Notes under the pieces: generated by a model
The model's input: only the letters and a program-made list of their open reading frames with translations
What the model was told of the DNA's origin: nothing
Database searches by the model: none
Part shown: piece by piece, positions 8,204-18,670 of the stretch
Position numbering within the stretch: position 1 is the stretch's first letter
Layout: every line of letters begins with the position of its first letter
Position numbers and translations under genes: made by a program
From: Micromonospora carbonacea
GTDB lineage: Bacteria > Actinomycetota > Actinomycetes > Mycobacteriales > Micromonosporaceae
Assembly: GCF_014205165.1 (NCBI RefSeq)
Contig: NZ_JACHMZ010000001.1
Coordinates: 186,001 to 250,000, forward strand
Direction of reading: 5' to 3'
Length of the DNA stretch: 64,000 bases

Positions 8204-8902
8204 ATGCTGACCCACGTCGTGTTCGACGCCGACGAGACCCTGCTCGACCTGCGCCCGGCGGTCACCGGCGGGCTGGTGGCCGTACTGGAGGAGATGCGGC
8301 GGCTGACCCCGGCGGCCGCCGAGGTCACCCTCGCGGACCTGGAGTCGGACTGGGGTGCGGTCTTCGGGGCGCTGAGCGCCGCGCCGGTCAACGAGATCCG
8401 GCGGGCCGCGCTGGCCCGGTCGCTGGCCCGGGCCGGCCTCGACGCGCACCTCGACGACCTCGCGGCGCTCTTCTTCGCCCGGCGCTTCGCGCTCACCCGG
8501 CCGTTCCCCGACGCGCTGCCCGCGCTCGCCGCCCTGCGCCCGCGCTACACCCTGGGTTACGCCACCAACGGCAACAGCCGCGCCGAACGCTGCGGCCTCA
8601 CCGGCGAGTTCACCTTCGAGGTGTACGCGCACGAGAACGGCCTGCCGAAGAAGCCCGCCCCGGAGTTCTTCGCCGCCGTGGTCGAGGCCGCCGGGGTGCC
8701 CCCGCGCCAGATCGTGTACGTCGGCGACTCGCCGAGCCACGACGTCGTCGCCCCCCTGCGGGCGGGGATGCGGGCGGTGTGGCTCAACCGGGGCGGGCGG
8801 CCCCGCCCGGAGGGCGTGCCCGCCGACGCGGAGGTGTCGACGCTGGCCGACCTGCCGGACGTGCTCGACCGGTTCGCCCAGGTCGAACTGAGCGGCACGT
8901 AG
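8204..8902 (+). CDS. HAD family hydrolase
   Basis: A 232-residue haloacid-dehalogenase-type phosphatase. Motif I is FDADETL with nucleophile Asp8 and acid Asp10. Motif II is YATNGN, the motif III lysine is in LPKKPAPEFF, and motif IV is YVGDSPSHDV. The cap between motifs I and II is helical (subclass I). Probably a small-molecule phosphatase (HAD-IA); the substrate is not deducible. It lies 58 bases after the EamA stop on the same strand and may be cotranscribed. Confidence 0.93.
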   Translation: MLTHVVFDADETLLDLRPAVTGGLVAVLEEMRRLTPAAAEVTLADLESDWGAVFGALSAAPVNEIRRAALARSLARAGLDAHLDDLAALFFARRFALTRPFPDALPALAALRPRYTLGYATNGNSRAERCGLTGEFTFEVYAHENGLPKKPAPEFFAAVVEAAGVPPRQIVYVGDSPSHDVVAPLRAGMRAVWLNRGGRPRPEGVPADAEVSTLADLPDVLDRFAQVELSGT

Positions 8903-9083
8903 GCCGCCGGGCCGGGCGGTTGGCTCGGCGGGTGGCTGGCCGCGCCGCGCCGACCGGCTCGCCGGCTCCAGATGACAGCCGGCCGACGAAAGCCTGATTG
9001 CCGTGTAATACGGACTCCCATCTAGCGGAACGCCCCCCGGTGGTATGGGATGGCTGCCACGTCCCTCAACGAGAGGATCTGAT

Positions 9084-10763
9084 GTGGTGAGCAAGCGCTT
9101 CACCGCCGGTGCCGTCGTAACCGCAACGGCGTTGGCACTCACGGTGACCGGCGTGGTGGGCCCGGCGAATGCCGAGCCGACCGTGACCCGGGAGTTCACC
9201 GTCGTGGCGGAGTCCGGCGTCTCCGCCGACGCGGCGGTCGCCGCGATCAAGGCCGCCGGTGGCACGGTCGTGTCCCGCACCGACGAGGTCGGCCTGTTCC
9301 AGGTCACCAGCGACCGCGCCGACTTCGCCAGCCGGGCCGCCGCGAACGCCGCCCTGCTCGGCGCGGCCGAGAAGAAGGCCATCGGCCGCAAGCCGAAGCT
9401 CGACCGGGTCGAGCAGGAGAACCTCCTCGCCCAGGCCAAGGCCAAGGCGAAGCCGAAGGGCGCGCCCGCCAAGCGGGGCGCGAAGCTGGACCCCCTGGAC
9501 GACAAGCTCTGGGGCCTTGGCATGATCCGGGCCGACAAGGCCCGCAAGGTGGAGCCGGGCGACCGCCGGGTCACCGTCGGCATCCTCGACACCGGCGTCG
9601 ACGCCAGCAACCCCGACCTGGCGGCGAACTTCAGCTGGTCGCTGTCGCGCAACTTCGCCCCCGACATCCCCGAGGTCGACGGCGAGTGCGAGGTGGCGAG
9701 CTGCCTCGACCCGGTCGGCACCGACGACGGCGGGCACGGCACGCACGTCGCCGGGACGATCGGCGCCGCCGCCGACGGCTTCGGCCTCTCCGGCGTCGCC
9801 CCGAACGTGACCCTGGTCGAGCTCAAGGGCGGCCAGGACTCCGGCTACTTCTTCCTCGACCCGGTCGTCAACGCCCTCGTGCACGCCGGCAAGGTCGGCC
9901 TGGACGTGGTCAACATGTCGTTCTACGTCGACCCGTGGCTCTACAACTGCACGGCCAACCCGGCCGACTCGCCCGAGTCGCAGGCCGAGCAGCGGGCGAC
10001 CATCGAGGCCATGTCGCGGGCGCTCAACTACGCGCACCGCAAGGGCGTCACCCTGGTCGGCTCGCTCGGCAACAACCACGAGGACCTGGGCGCCCCGCGC
10101 ACCGACTTCTCCAGCCCCGACTACGGCGCCGACCCGTACGAGCGGCCGATCGACAACGCCAGCTGCTGGGACCTCCCGGTGGAGGGCCCGCACGTGATCG
10201 GCGTCTCCGCGGTCGGCCCGTCGGGCAAGAAGTCCGACTACTCCAACTACGGCACCGAGCAGATCTCCGTCGCCGCCCCGGGCGGCTGGTTCCGTGACGG
10301 GTACGGCACCGACACCTACCGCCTCGACTCCAACATGATCCTCTCCACGTACCCGAAGCACGTCCTCCAGGAGGAGGGCTCCGTCGACGAGAACGGCAAC
10401 ATCGTCGCCGGCTTCGAGGAGTCGGTCTTCAAGGAGTGCAAGGCCAACGGCGACTGCGGCTACTACACCTACCTCCAGGGGACCTCGATGGCGTCGCCGC
10501 ACGTCAGCGGTGTCGCCGCGCTGATCGTCAGCAAGTACGGCAAGAAGGTCAAGGGCGGCCTGGGCATGGACCCGGCCAAGGTGGAGCGGCAGCTCTACCG
10601 CACCGCCGCCGAGCACGCCTGCCCGGAGCCCCGGCTCCAGAGCTACGCCAACGAGGACCGGCCGGCCGAGTTCGACGCCTACTGCGCCGGCAGCTCGACG
10701 TTCAACGGCTTCTACGGCCACGGCATCATCGACGCGTACGCCGCGGTGACGACCCGCATGTGA
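9084..10763 (+). CDS. Secreted subtilisin-like serine peptidase (S8 family)
   Basis: A 559-residue extracellular protease. The signal peptide is about residues 1-30, ending near GPANA. A Lys/Ala-rich propeptide follows, then the S8 domain with Asp169 (GILDTGVD), His221 (GHGTHVAG) and Ser468 (GTSMASPHVSG). Several cysteine pairs occur in the mature domain, as expected for an exported enzyme. GTG 9084 or 9087 is the start; GAGAGGA at 9071-9077 fits either. It probably breaks down extracellular protein for nutrition. A 13-bp hairpin follows the stop, and the gene is monocistronic. Confidence 0.95.
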   Translation: MVSKRFTAGAVVTATALALTVTGVVGPANAEPTVTREFTVVAESGVSADAAVAAIKAAGGTVVSRTDEVGLFQVTSDRADFASRAAANAALLGAAEKKAIGRKPKLDRVEQENLLAQAKAKAKPKGAPAKRGAKLDPLDDKLWGLGMIRADKARKVEPGDRRVTVGILDTGVDASNPDLAANFSWSLSRNFAPDIPEVDGECEVASCLDPVGTDDGGHGTHVAGTIGAAADGFGLSGVAPNVTLVELKGGQDSGYFFLDPVVNALVHAGKVGLDVVNMSFYVDPWLYNCTANPADSPESQAEQRATIEAMSRALNYAHRKGVTLVGSLGNNHEDLGAPRTDFSSPDYGADPYERPIDNASCWDLPVEGPHVIGVSAVGPSGKKSDYSNYGTEQISVAAPGGWFRDGYGTDTYRLDSNMILSTYPKHVLQEEGSVDENGNIVAGFEESVFKECKANGDCGYYTYLQGTSMASPHVSGVAALIVSKYGKKVKGGLGMDPAKVERQLYRTAAEHACPEPRLQSYANEDRPAEFDAYCAGSSTFNGFYGHGIIDAYAAVTTRM

Positions 10764-10784
10764 CATCGCGGATCCTCTCCGGCG

Positions 10785-10814
10785 GGGCCCGGGCGACCAC
10801 GGTCGCCCGGGCCC
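10785..10814. terminator. GC hairpin terminator after the S8 peptidase
   Basis: A perfect 13-bp stem (10785-10797 with 10802-10814) and four-base loop, 22 bases after the peptidase stop. There is no T-run. Confidence 0.7.
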
Positions 10815-10857
10815 TCGCGCATCGTCGGCCCCGGGCCCCGCTGGGGCTTGTCGCACC

Positions 10858-10920
10858 ATGTCGGCGACGTGGCGGGGCCCGGAGGGCTGGGATGCCGCCA
10901 GGTCGGCGACCTGGCGGCGC
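10858..10920. repeat. Dispersed palindromic element family A, copy 3 (diverged)
   Basis: A CATGTCGGCGACGTGGCGG arm is followed by a right arm GGGATGCCGCCAGG with GTCGGCGACCTGG, the same order as the copies at 5548 and 6361. It sits past the 3' end of the DUF559 gene; copy 4 lies beyond that gene's start. Bases 10921-11029 are low-complexity GC-rich sequence with nothing recognised. Confidence 0.6.
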
Positions 10921-11029
10921 TGCCCCCGCCTGGCCGGGCCCCGGCCTCGGGTCAGGTCCGTCCGGGGCCAGGCGGGCGGGTGGTGGGCGGCCAGGCTCGG
11001 GGCGGGCAAGCCGGGTCGGGCCGGGCGGG

Positions 11030-12109
11030 TCATCGCCGCCAGCCGCGGGATACCAGGGCGGCGCGCACCTCGCGGACCACCGCCGGGAAGTCCCGGTGGA
11101 GGCGGCGGCTGGTCACGTGCAGCACGACCCAGCCCGCCCCGACGAGGTGGTTGAGCCGCTGACGGTCGCGGTGCAGCTGCTCGGCGTCGGCGTGCCAGTG
11201 CCCGTCGTACTCGACGGCGACCCGGAAGGCCGGCCAGGCCAGGTCGGGGTGCAGGACCAGGCCCGACGCCAGCCGAACCGGGTGCTGGGTCACCGGGCGG
11301 GGCAGCCCGGCGAGCACCAGCCGGAGTCGCAGCTGTGACTCCGGTGGCGACTGCGCGCCCCCGTCGGTGAGCCCGAACACCCAGCGGGCGCGCCGCCCGC
11401 CCGGCCGGTCGGCGTTGTGCCCGGCGACCACCGTCAGGTCCTCCACGGTGACCAGCCCTCGACCGAGCAGGCTGTCGACGATCGTCACCGCCCGGAGCGG
11501 CTCCAGCCACACGGCCGTCTCCCAGGCGGCCTGGGCCGGCTGCGTCCAGCGCAGGGCCCCTGCACCGGCGGCGGTCCCGTCGATGATGCCCGGCCCGGCG
11601 GCGGTCCTGTCGACGGCTCCCTCGCCGGCGGTGGCGGGACCGAAGGCCGGTTCGGCGGCGGCTCCCGCCGCATCCGTCCGGCTGCCGGCTGTGCGGTCGT
11701 CGGGTGTCCGGCCGCCGCCCGCCCCGGTGGCCGGGCCGCCACCCACCGGCAGGAGCGCCGGGGCAGCGCCGAGAGTGTGCACCCGGATGCCGTGCTGTGA
11801 GTCGATCCGGGTCGACCGGGGGACGAGTACGTGCACGTCGTCGGTGAACGAGGCGGCGTGCTCGACGCCGAGCAGGTAGGCCGCCGAGGGGCCGGCGAGC
11901 ACCGCCTCGGGCGGCAGCCGCAGCACGGCGGCGCGGCAGGTGAGGCCGTGGTCCCGGTGGAGCCGGGCGTCGGCGTACACGTCCTGCCGCAGGCGCAGCC
12001 AGGACGCGCCGCGGAGCTGGTGCCGGCTGAGCAGCCCGAGCCGGACGGCCTCCGAGCCGCGGAAGACCTGCCGGGCCAGGGCGGTGGGGCGGGAAGGTTG
12101 TGGGGGCAT
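11030..12109 (-). CDS. DUF559/VSR-like endonuclease-fold domain protein
   Basis: A 359-residue protein. The N-terminal half (QVFRGSEAVRLGLLSRHQLRG, then LRQDVYADARL) resembles the winged-helix/AbiEi-type head seen with DUF559 proteins. The C-terminal domain has the restriction-endonuclease-like core PDLAWPAFRVAVEYDGHWH, then R-D-R-x-R, then GWVVLHVTSRRLHRDF. Such proteins are numerous and poorly understood in actinobacteria. About 65 residues of Gly/Ala/Thr-rich low-complexity sequence are inserted between the two parts. Start ATG 12109 (MPPQPSRP) is preferred; the open frame further upstream has no family similarity. It is flanked by repeat family A copies. Confidence 0.78.
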   Translation of the reverse strand: MPPQPSRPTALARQVFRGSEAVRLGLLSRHQLRGASWLRLRQDVYADARLHRDHGLTCRAAVLRLPPEAVLAGPSAAYLLGVEHAASFTDDVHVLVPRSTRIDSQHGIRVHTLGAAPALLPVGGGPATGAGGGRTPDDRTAGSRTDAAGAAAEPAFGPATAGEGAVDRTAAGPGIIDGTAAGAGALRWTQPAQAAWETAVWLEPLRAVTIVDSLLGRGLVTVEDLTVVAGHNADRPGGRRARWVFGLTDGGAQSPPESQLRLRLVLAGLPRPVTQHPVRLASGLVLHPDLAWPAFRVAVEYDGHWHADAEQLHRDRQRLNHLVGAGWVVLHVTSRRLHRDFPAVVREVRAALVSRGWRR

Positions 12110-12230
12110 GTCGACCAGCGTCACCGTCCGGGCACGCCCCGCGACACCCCTGTGGACAACCGGCCACCCCGTCGGCTCCCCGCCCTGTGGATAACCGGCC
12201 CACCCGCCCCCGGATGTGCTAGCGGGGACA

Positions 12231-12290
12231 CGATGTCGGCCAAGTGGGGGTGTCCGGCGGCGGGGATACCGCCATGTCGCCGACCTGCCG
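12231..12290. repeat. Dispersed palindromic element family A, copy 4 (diverged)
   Basis: CGATGTCGGCCAAGTGGGGG, TGTCC, then GGGGATACCGCCATG and TCGCCGACCTGCC. This is recognisably the layout of the perfect copy at 5548. It lies about 120 bases upstream of the DUF559 gene. Confidence 0.6.
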
Positions 12291-12402
12291 GGCCCAACCG
12301 GCCCGTCGGCCCGACCCACCAGCCGGGCCCAGCCGGCCCCGGCCAGCCGGCCCAACCAAGACCAGCCCAGCCGGCCCAACAGACCAGCCCAGCCGGCCCG
12401 CG
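12291..12402. repeat. Degenerate minisatellite upstream of the DUF559 gene
   Basis: Repeated CCAGCCGGCCCAAC-like units; the clearest tandem pair (ACCAGCCCAGCCGGCCC) is at about 12361-12398. It runs directly into the stop codon of the IclR gene at 12403. No gene is seen. Confidence 0.6.
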
Positions 12403-13128
12403 TCAGGGGGCGAGGGCCGCGGTGATCGCCGTCGCCGCCGCGAGCACCTGCTCGCCGACCGACTCCGGGTCCAGCGGGGCCAGCGCCACCACGCCGACGC
12501 TCGCCTCCAGCCCTGGCACGCCGAGCACCGGCGCGGCCACGCCGTACGCCCCGGGCTGCAACTCGCCGCTGGTGCTCACCGGGCCGGCGGAGCCGGCGCG
12601 GGCGGCGAGGATGGCCCGCCCGGCCGCCCCCCGCTCCAGCGGATGCCGCGTGCCCGTCCGGTACGCCACGTGCAGCGACGTCCAGCTCGGCTCCACCACC
12701 GCCAGGGCGACCCCCTCGCCGCCCTCGACGACGGTGAGGTGGGCGGTCGCGCCGGCCTGCTCGGCGAGCCGCCGTAGGGCGGGCAGCGCCCCCTCGGCGA
12801 GCAGCGGCTGGGCCCGCCTGGCCAGGTGCAGCACGCCCGCGCCGAGGCGCAGCCGGCCGTCACCGTCGCGGCGCACCATGCCGTGCCCGCTGAGCGCGCC
12901 GACCAGCCGGTAGACGGCCGCCCGGCCGATGCCGAGCCGGTTGGCCGCCTCGGTGACGGTCAGCCCGCCCGGCGCGTCGGCGACCAGGTGCAGCAGCCGC
13001 AGCCCCCGGTCCAGCGTCTGGGCTGTCTCACCACCGCGCTCACCACCGCGCGTGCCGTCGTCGGTCCGGGTCGTCGTGCGCTCCTGCCGCGCCGCCTCAT
13101 CCACGAGGGGCAGCGTACGACCCGGCAC
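12403..13128 (-). CDS. IclR family transcriptional regulator
   Basis: A 241-residue DNA-binding regulator. The N-terminal winged helix (QTLDRGLRLLHLVADAPGGL, T-V-T-E-A-A, then RAAVYRLVGALSGHGMV) is followed by an effector-binding domain (LRRLAEQAGATAHLTVVEGG, RHPLERGAAGRAILAA). IclR members control small-molecule catabolism, often of aromatic or short-chain acids. The start is uncertain: GTG 13128 gives a 33-residue polar leader and GTG 13104 a shorter one; neither has a clear ribosome site. It is divergent from cysS, with 79 bases between them. The target is unknown. Confidence 0.9.
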   Translation of the reverse strand: MPGRTLPLVDEAARQERTTTRTDDGTRGGERGGETAQTLDRGLRLLHLVADAPGGLTVTEAANRLGIGRAAVYRLVGALSGHGMVRRDGDGRLRLGAGVLHLARRAQPLLAEGALPALRRLAEQAGATAHLTVVEGGEGVALAVVEPSWTSLHVAYRTGTRHPLERGAAGRAILAARAGSAGPVSTSGELQPGAYGVAAPVLGVPGLEASVGVVALAPLDPESVGEQVLAAATAITAALAP

Positions 13129-13207
13129 GGGACGAACCGGGAACGCGGGGCGGCGGACGACCCGGCGCGGGGCGAACCGGCAACGTGTGGACGGCTACCC
13201 TGGAGCC

Positions 13208-14622
<1,415 letters not shown>

Positions 14623-14623
<1 letters not shown>

Positions 14624-15753
14624 TGGCCGGCAACTCGCAGCGCCGTGGCCGGCGACTGACGTCGAAGGCGGGCGCCCCCAAGGGCTCCGGCGGCAAGAAC
14701 AAGGACGCCCTCGCGGGCCGGGGCAAGACCCTGCCCGCCGACGAGCGCCCCTGGCACAAGGCCTACTCGGGCACCGAGAAGCTGCCCCAGCGCACCGCCT
14801 GGAAGCAGGACAAGGAGCGCCGGGCGGCGGCCGAGGAGGGGCGTACCCCGAAGGTCGGCAAGCCGGGCACCAAGGACACCACCTGGGGCCGGGGCGGCGG
14901 CCGGGGGGTGCCGACCCTGCGGGGCGGCGCCGGCGGCCGGGGCGGCAAGGCGGCCGGTCGCAGCGGGCCCCGGGTCGCGCCGGGCCGCAAGTCCAACCCG
15001 GCGAAGGACAGCCCGGAGCTGCTGGTCGGGCGCAACCCGGTGCTGGAGTCGCTGCGCGCCCAGGTGCCGGCCACCGCGCTCTACACGGCCCACGGCATCG
15101 AGATCGACGACCGGGTCACCGAGATCGTCCGCACCGCCGCCGACCGGGGCATCGCCATCCTGGAGGTCAGCCGGGCCGAGCTGGACCGGATGACCGGCGG
15201 CGTGCTGCACCAGGGCATCGGGCTCCAGGTGCCGCCGTTCGCGTACGAGCCGTTCGAGGATCTGGTGGCCGCCGCGCTGGAGCAGACGGCCCCGCTGCTG
15301 GTGGCCCTCGACGGGGTCACCGACCCGCGCAACCTCGGCGCGGTGATCCGGTCCGCCGCCGCGTTCGGCGCGCAGGGCGTGTTCGTGCCGGAGCGGCGGG
15401 CCGCCGGGATCACGGCGACCGCCTGGCGCACCAGCGCGGGCGCGGCGGCGCGGGTGCCCGTCGCCCAGGTCACCAACCTGACCCGGTCGCTCAAGGCGTG
15501 CCAGGAGGCCGGGTTCATGGTCGTCGGCCTGGACGCCGACGGCGACACCGACCTCTACGACCTGGAGGCCGCCGTCGGCCCGCTGGTCGTGGTCGTCGGC
15601 TCCGAGGGGCGCGGGCTGTCCCGGCTGGTCGGCGAGACCTGCGACCTGACGGTGAGCATCCCCATGGTCTCCGACGTGGAGTCGCTCAACGCCAGCGTCG
15701 CCGCCGCGGTCACCCTGGCCGAGGTGTCCCGCCGCCGGGCCGCGGGGTCCTGA
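14623..15753 (+). CDS. rlmB: 23S rRNA 2'-O-methyltransferase, RlmB/TrmH family
   Basis: SPOUT-class methyltransferase using S-adenosylmethionine to methylate ribose in 23S rRNA. The first 125 or so residues are a basic, glycine-rich extension ([13 protein letters not shown] and similar), likely RNA-binding. The substrate-binding domain starts at [14 protein letters not shown]. The SPOUT core follows: [20 protein letters not shown], then [12 protein letters not shown], then [15 protein letters not shown], the three knot motifs. The 376-residue length fits actinobacterial members. Position-specific activity (Gm2251 type) is inferred from the family. Cotranscribed with cysS through a one-base overlap. 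Confidence 0.93.
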
Positions 15754-15840
15754 GCCACCACATCCGTCCGCCACGCCGGGCCGTCCCCTGACCCAGAGGG
15801 CGGCCCGCCGTGCGTCCGGCTCCGGCGGGCGTACGCGAAA

Positions 15841-15870
15841 GGGGCGGCCCGCCACCCGGCAGACCGCCCC
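15841..15870. terminator. Hairpin between convergent rlmB and ugpC
   Basis: GGGGCGG (15841-15847) pairs with CCGCCCC (15864-15870) around a 16-base loop. It lies between two convergent genes and probably serves as a bidirectional terminator. Confidence 0.5.
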
Positions 15871-15886
15871 CTCTCGTGCTGCTGCG

Positions 15887-16978
<1,092 letters not shown>

Positions 16979-17110
16979 GCTGGAGCGCTTCCTTTCACCG
17001 GCAGGAACGTGCCGGACGATCCGAGTGAAGGAGCGACCGGCGTCGTGTGACGCCGGCCATCGGGCGACACGCCGGGCAGTCGGGGACCGCCGGAAGTGTC
17101 ATCCGTGTCA
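16979..17110 (-). promoter_or_regulatory. Structured 5' leader of the msiK/ugpC-type gene
   Basis: Read leftward, the leader has a perfect 8-bp hairpin with an ACAC loop (17056-17037), then a 6-bp hairpin (17016-16999), then the ribosome site. A direct pair of TGACAC lies upstream at about 17096-17110. This may correspond to the reported msiK RNA motif; I cannot match it to that model by eye. The rest of the gene-free stretch to 17343 shows nothing else before the tRNA. Confidence 0.45.
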
Positions 17111-17343
17111 CTGCACGGTAAACGGCTTTTCGTAACCTGCCAAGACATGAAGCATCGGGTGCGACGGACGGCATACACATTCCGGTCAGTCGGGCACAGC
17201 CGGGCATCAATCTCCGCACCGTTACGGTGGGCCGGCGACGAACCGTTGCCTCCCGGGCCGGAAAGATTGCGTTTTCCGTGCTCGGAGGGGCTGCCGAGGG
17301 GGATGTTCGCAGCTCTGTCGCTTATGCTGACCACGCACGATGC

Positions 17344-17420
17344 GCCCCTGTAGCTCAGCTGGCCAGAGCACTCGCCTTGTAAGCGAGATGTCGCCGGTTC
17401 GATCCCGGCCGGGGGCTCCA
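17344..17420 (+). tRNA. tRNA-Thr (anticodon TGT)
   Basis: A full cloverleaf is visible. Acceptor GCCCCTG (17344-17350) pairs with CGGGGGC, the D-arm has AGCTCAGCTGG, and the anticodon stem CTCGC/GCGAG encloses loop CTTGTAA with anticodon TGT. The T-arm GCCGG-TTCGATC-CCGGC is complete, and the 3' CCA is encoded. It reads ACA and, by wobble, other threonine codons. It is a stand-alone gene with no integrase gene nearby. Confidence 0.96.
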
Positions 17421-17661
17421 GTCCCACAAGGCGGTTCCGGCGTCCTGCCGGGCCGTCCCGGTGCCGTGACAGCAACGCAGTCCGGGGCAGCCGTCTGACG
17501 AATTCCTGTGGTTGTCGCGGCGTGGGGGTCCCGATTCTTCGGAGGCGTGGGGCCCGGCGACAGCGCAAAGGTCTGATCATCCTCGGACACTCGGGTCGGC
17601 GGGCGGTCAGGCTGGCGGGCCGGCGCGCCGCGCGTCCTGCTGCTCGTTGCTAGCCTCGCAC

Positions 17662-17754
17662 GGTCAGCCGTGCCGGCACAGGTCAGCCGTGCCGGCACAG
17701 GTCAGCCGTGCCGGCACAGGTCAGCCGTGCCGGCACAGGTCAGCCGTGCCGGCA
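17662..17754. repeat. 19-bp tandem repeat array upstream of the AraC gene
   Basis: Nearly five head-to-tail copies (four full and one of 17 bases) of a 19-bp unit starting GGTCAGCC. Each unit contains the 10-bp palindrome GTGCCGGCAC. The copies are identical, so the array is either recent or under homogenisation. It ends 47 bases before the regulator start and could be an iterated operator. The rest of the gene-free stretch (17421-17661) shows nothing recognisable. Confidence 0.9.
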
Positions 17755-17801
17755 GGGGCGCTGCGAGTGGGCGGCCCGCCGTCGGGCCGGACGGAGTCGG
17801 G

Positions 17802-18200
17802 ATGAGCCGCGCCGTGGAGGAGTCCAACCGGGCGATGCTGCGCGCCCGCGACGCCATGGACCGGGCGTACGCCCAGCCGCTGGACATCCCCGCCCTGGCG
17901 CGGATCGCGCACGTCTCGTCGGCGCACTTCATCCGCACCTACCGGGCCACCTTCGGCGAGACCCCGCACCGCTACCTGCAACGCCGCCGGGTCGAGCGGG
18001 CCATGTACCTGCTCACCCAGACCGACCGGGACGTCACCGACATCTGCTTCGCGGTGGGGTTCGCCAGCCTCGGCACGTTCAGCCGGACGTTCCACCGGAT
18101 CGTGGGCGAATCGCCGACGGCGTACCGGCGGGGCAGGGCTCCGGCGGACGTGCCCACCTGCTTCGCGAGGGCCTGGACGCGACCCAGCAGTTTTGGATAA
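17802..18200 (+). CDS. AraC family regulator (HTH domain only)
   Basis: A 132-residue protein consisting almost entirely of the double helix-turn-helix of AraC/XylS regulators: LDIPALARIAHVSSAHFIRT for the first and TDICFAVGFASLGTFSRTFH for the second, ending in GESPTAYRR. There is no separate ligand-binding domain. ATG 17802 is the only start that removes the repeat array from the coding region. The downstream VOC gene begins 35 bases later, a common AraC-VOC pair in actinomycetes in which the regulator probably controls the VOC gene. The inducer is unknown. Confidence 0.9.
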   Translation: MSRAVEESNRAMLRARDAMDRAYAQPLDIPALARIAHVSSAHFIRTYRATFGETPHRYLQRRRVERAMYLLTQTDRDVTDICFAVGFASLGTFSRTFHRIVGESPTAYRRGRAPADVPTCFARAWTRPSSFG

Positions 18201-18235
18201 GCACCAGGTCAGGGTGGGCGCATAGCGTTCCGGGC

Positions 18236-18655
18236 ATGACGATGAACGCGATCAGCCGCTCCCAGATCTACGTGCTCGACCAGGACGAGGCGCTCGACTT
18301 CTACGTGGGCAAGCTCGGCATGGAGGTCAACACCGACGCCGACCTCGGCTTCATGCGCTGGCTGACGGTGAACCTGCCGGGCGACCCGGAGCGGGAGATC
18401 CTGCTGGAGAAGCCCGGGCCGCCCGCCCTCGACCCGGCGACGGCCGAGCAGGTACGGGAGCTGCTCACCAAGGGGGCGCTGGGCGGCTACCTCTTCATGA
18501 CCACCGACGACGCGCGCAAGACGTACGAGGATCTGGTCGGCAAGGGCGTGGAGATCACCGACGAGCCGACCGAGCGCCCGTACGGCATCGACTTCGGCAT
18601 CCGGGACCCGTTCGGCAACAAGATCCGCATCGGGCAGATGTTCCCGCGCGGCTGA
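18236..18655 (+). CDS. VOC (glyoxalase/dioxygenase-fold) family protein
   Basis: A 139-residue vicinal-oxygen-chelate protein with two beta-alpha-beta-beta-beta modules: SQIYVLDQDEALDFYVGKLG at the start and FGIRDPFGNKIRIGQ at the end. Family members include glyoxalases, fosfomycin or bleomycin resistance proteins and dioxygenases. The typical first metal ligand is not evident (Gln instead of His in RSQIYV), so catalysis is uncertain. ATG 18236 is the start, with ATG 18242 as an alternative. Probably cotranscribed with the AraC gene. Confidence 0.88.
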   Translation: MTMNAISRSQIYVLDQDEALDFYVGKLGMEVNTDADLGFMRWLTVNLPGDPEREILLEKPGPPALDPATAEQVRELLTKGALGGYLFMTTDDARKTYEDLVGKGVEITDEPTERPYGIDFGIRDPFGNKIRIGQMFPRG

Positions 18656-18670
18656 GTCGGTCGTGGCAGG

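Noticed and set aside
9066..12203. Long minus-strand open frame across the S8 peptidase and DUF559 region
   Set aside because: It is antisense to a protease with a complete catalytic triad; its composition is Arg/Gly/Pro-rich without family similarity, as expected for a shadow frame.
16981..16992. CebR-like box at the msiK/ugpC start
   Set aside because: TGGAGCGCTTCC has the AGCGCT core but only about 10 of 14 matches to the consensus, and it lies between ribosome site and start codon.
17344..17420. tRNA-Thr as an integration site for a mobile element
   Set aside because: No integrase, excisionase or duplicated tRNA 3' end is seen on either side.
17662..17754. Possible CRISPR array
   Set aside because: The units are contiguous with no spacers and are only 19 bases long; no cas genes are nearby.
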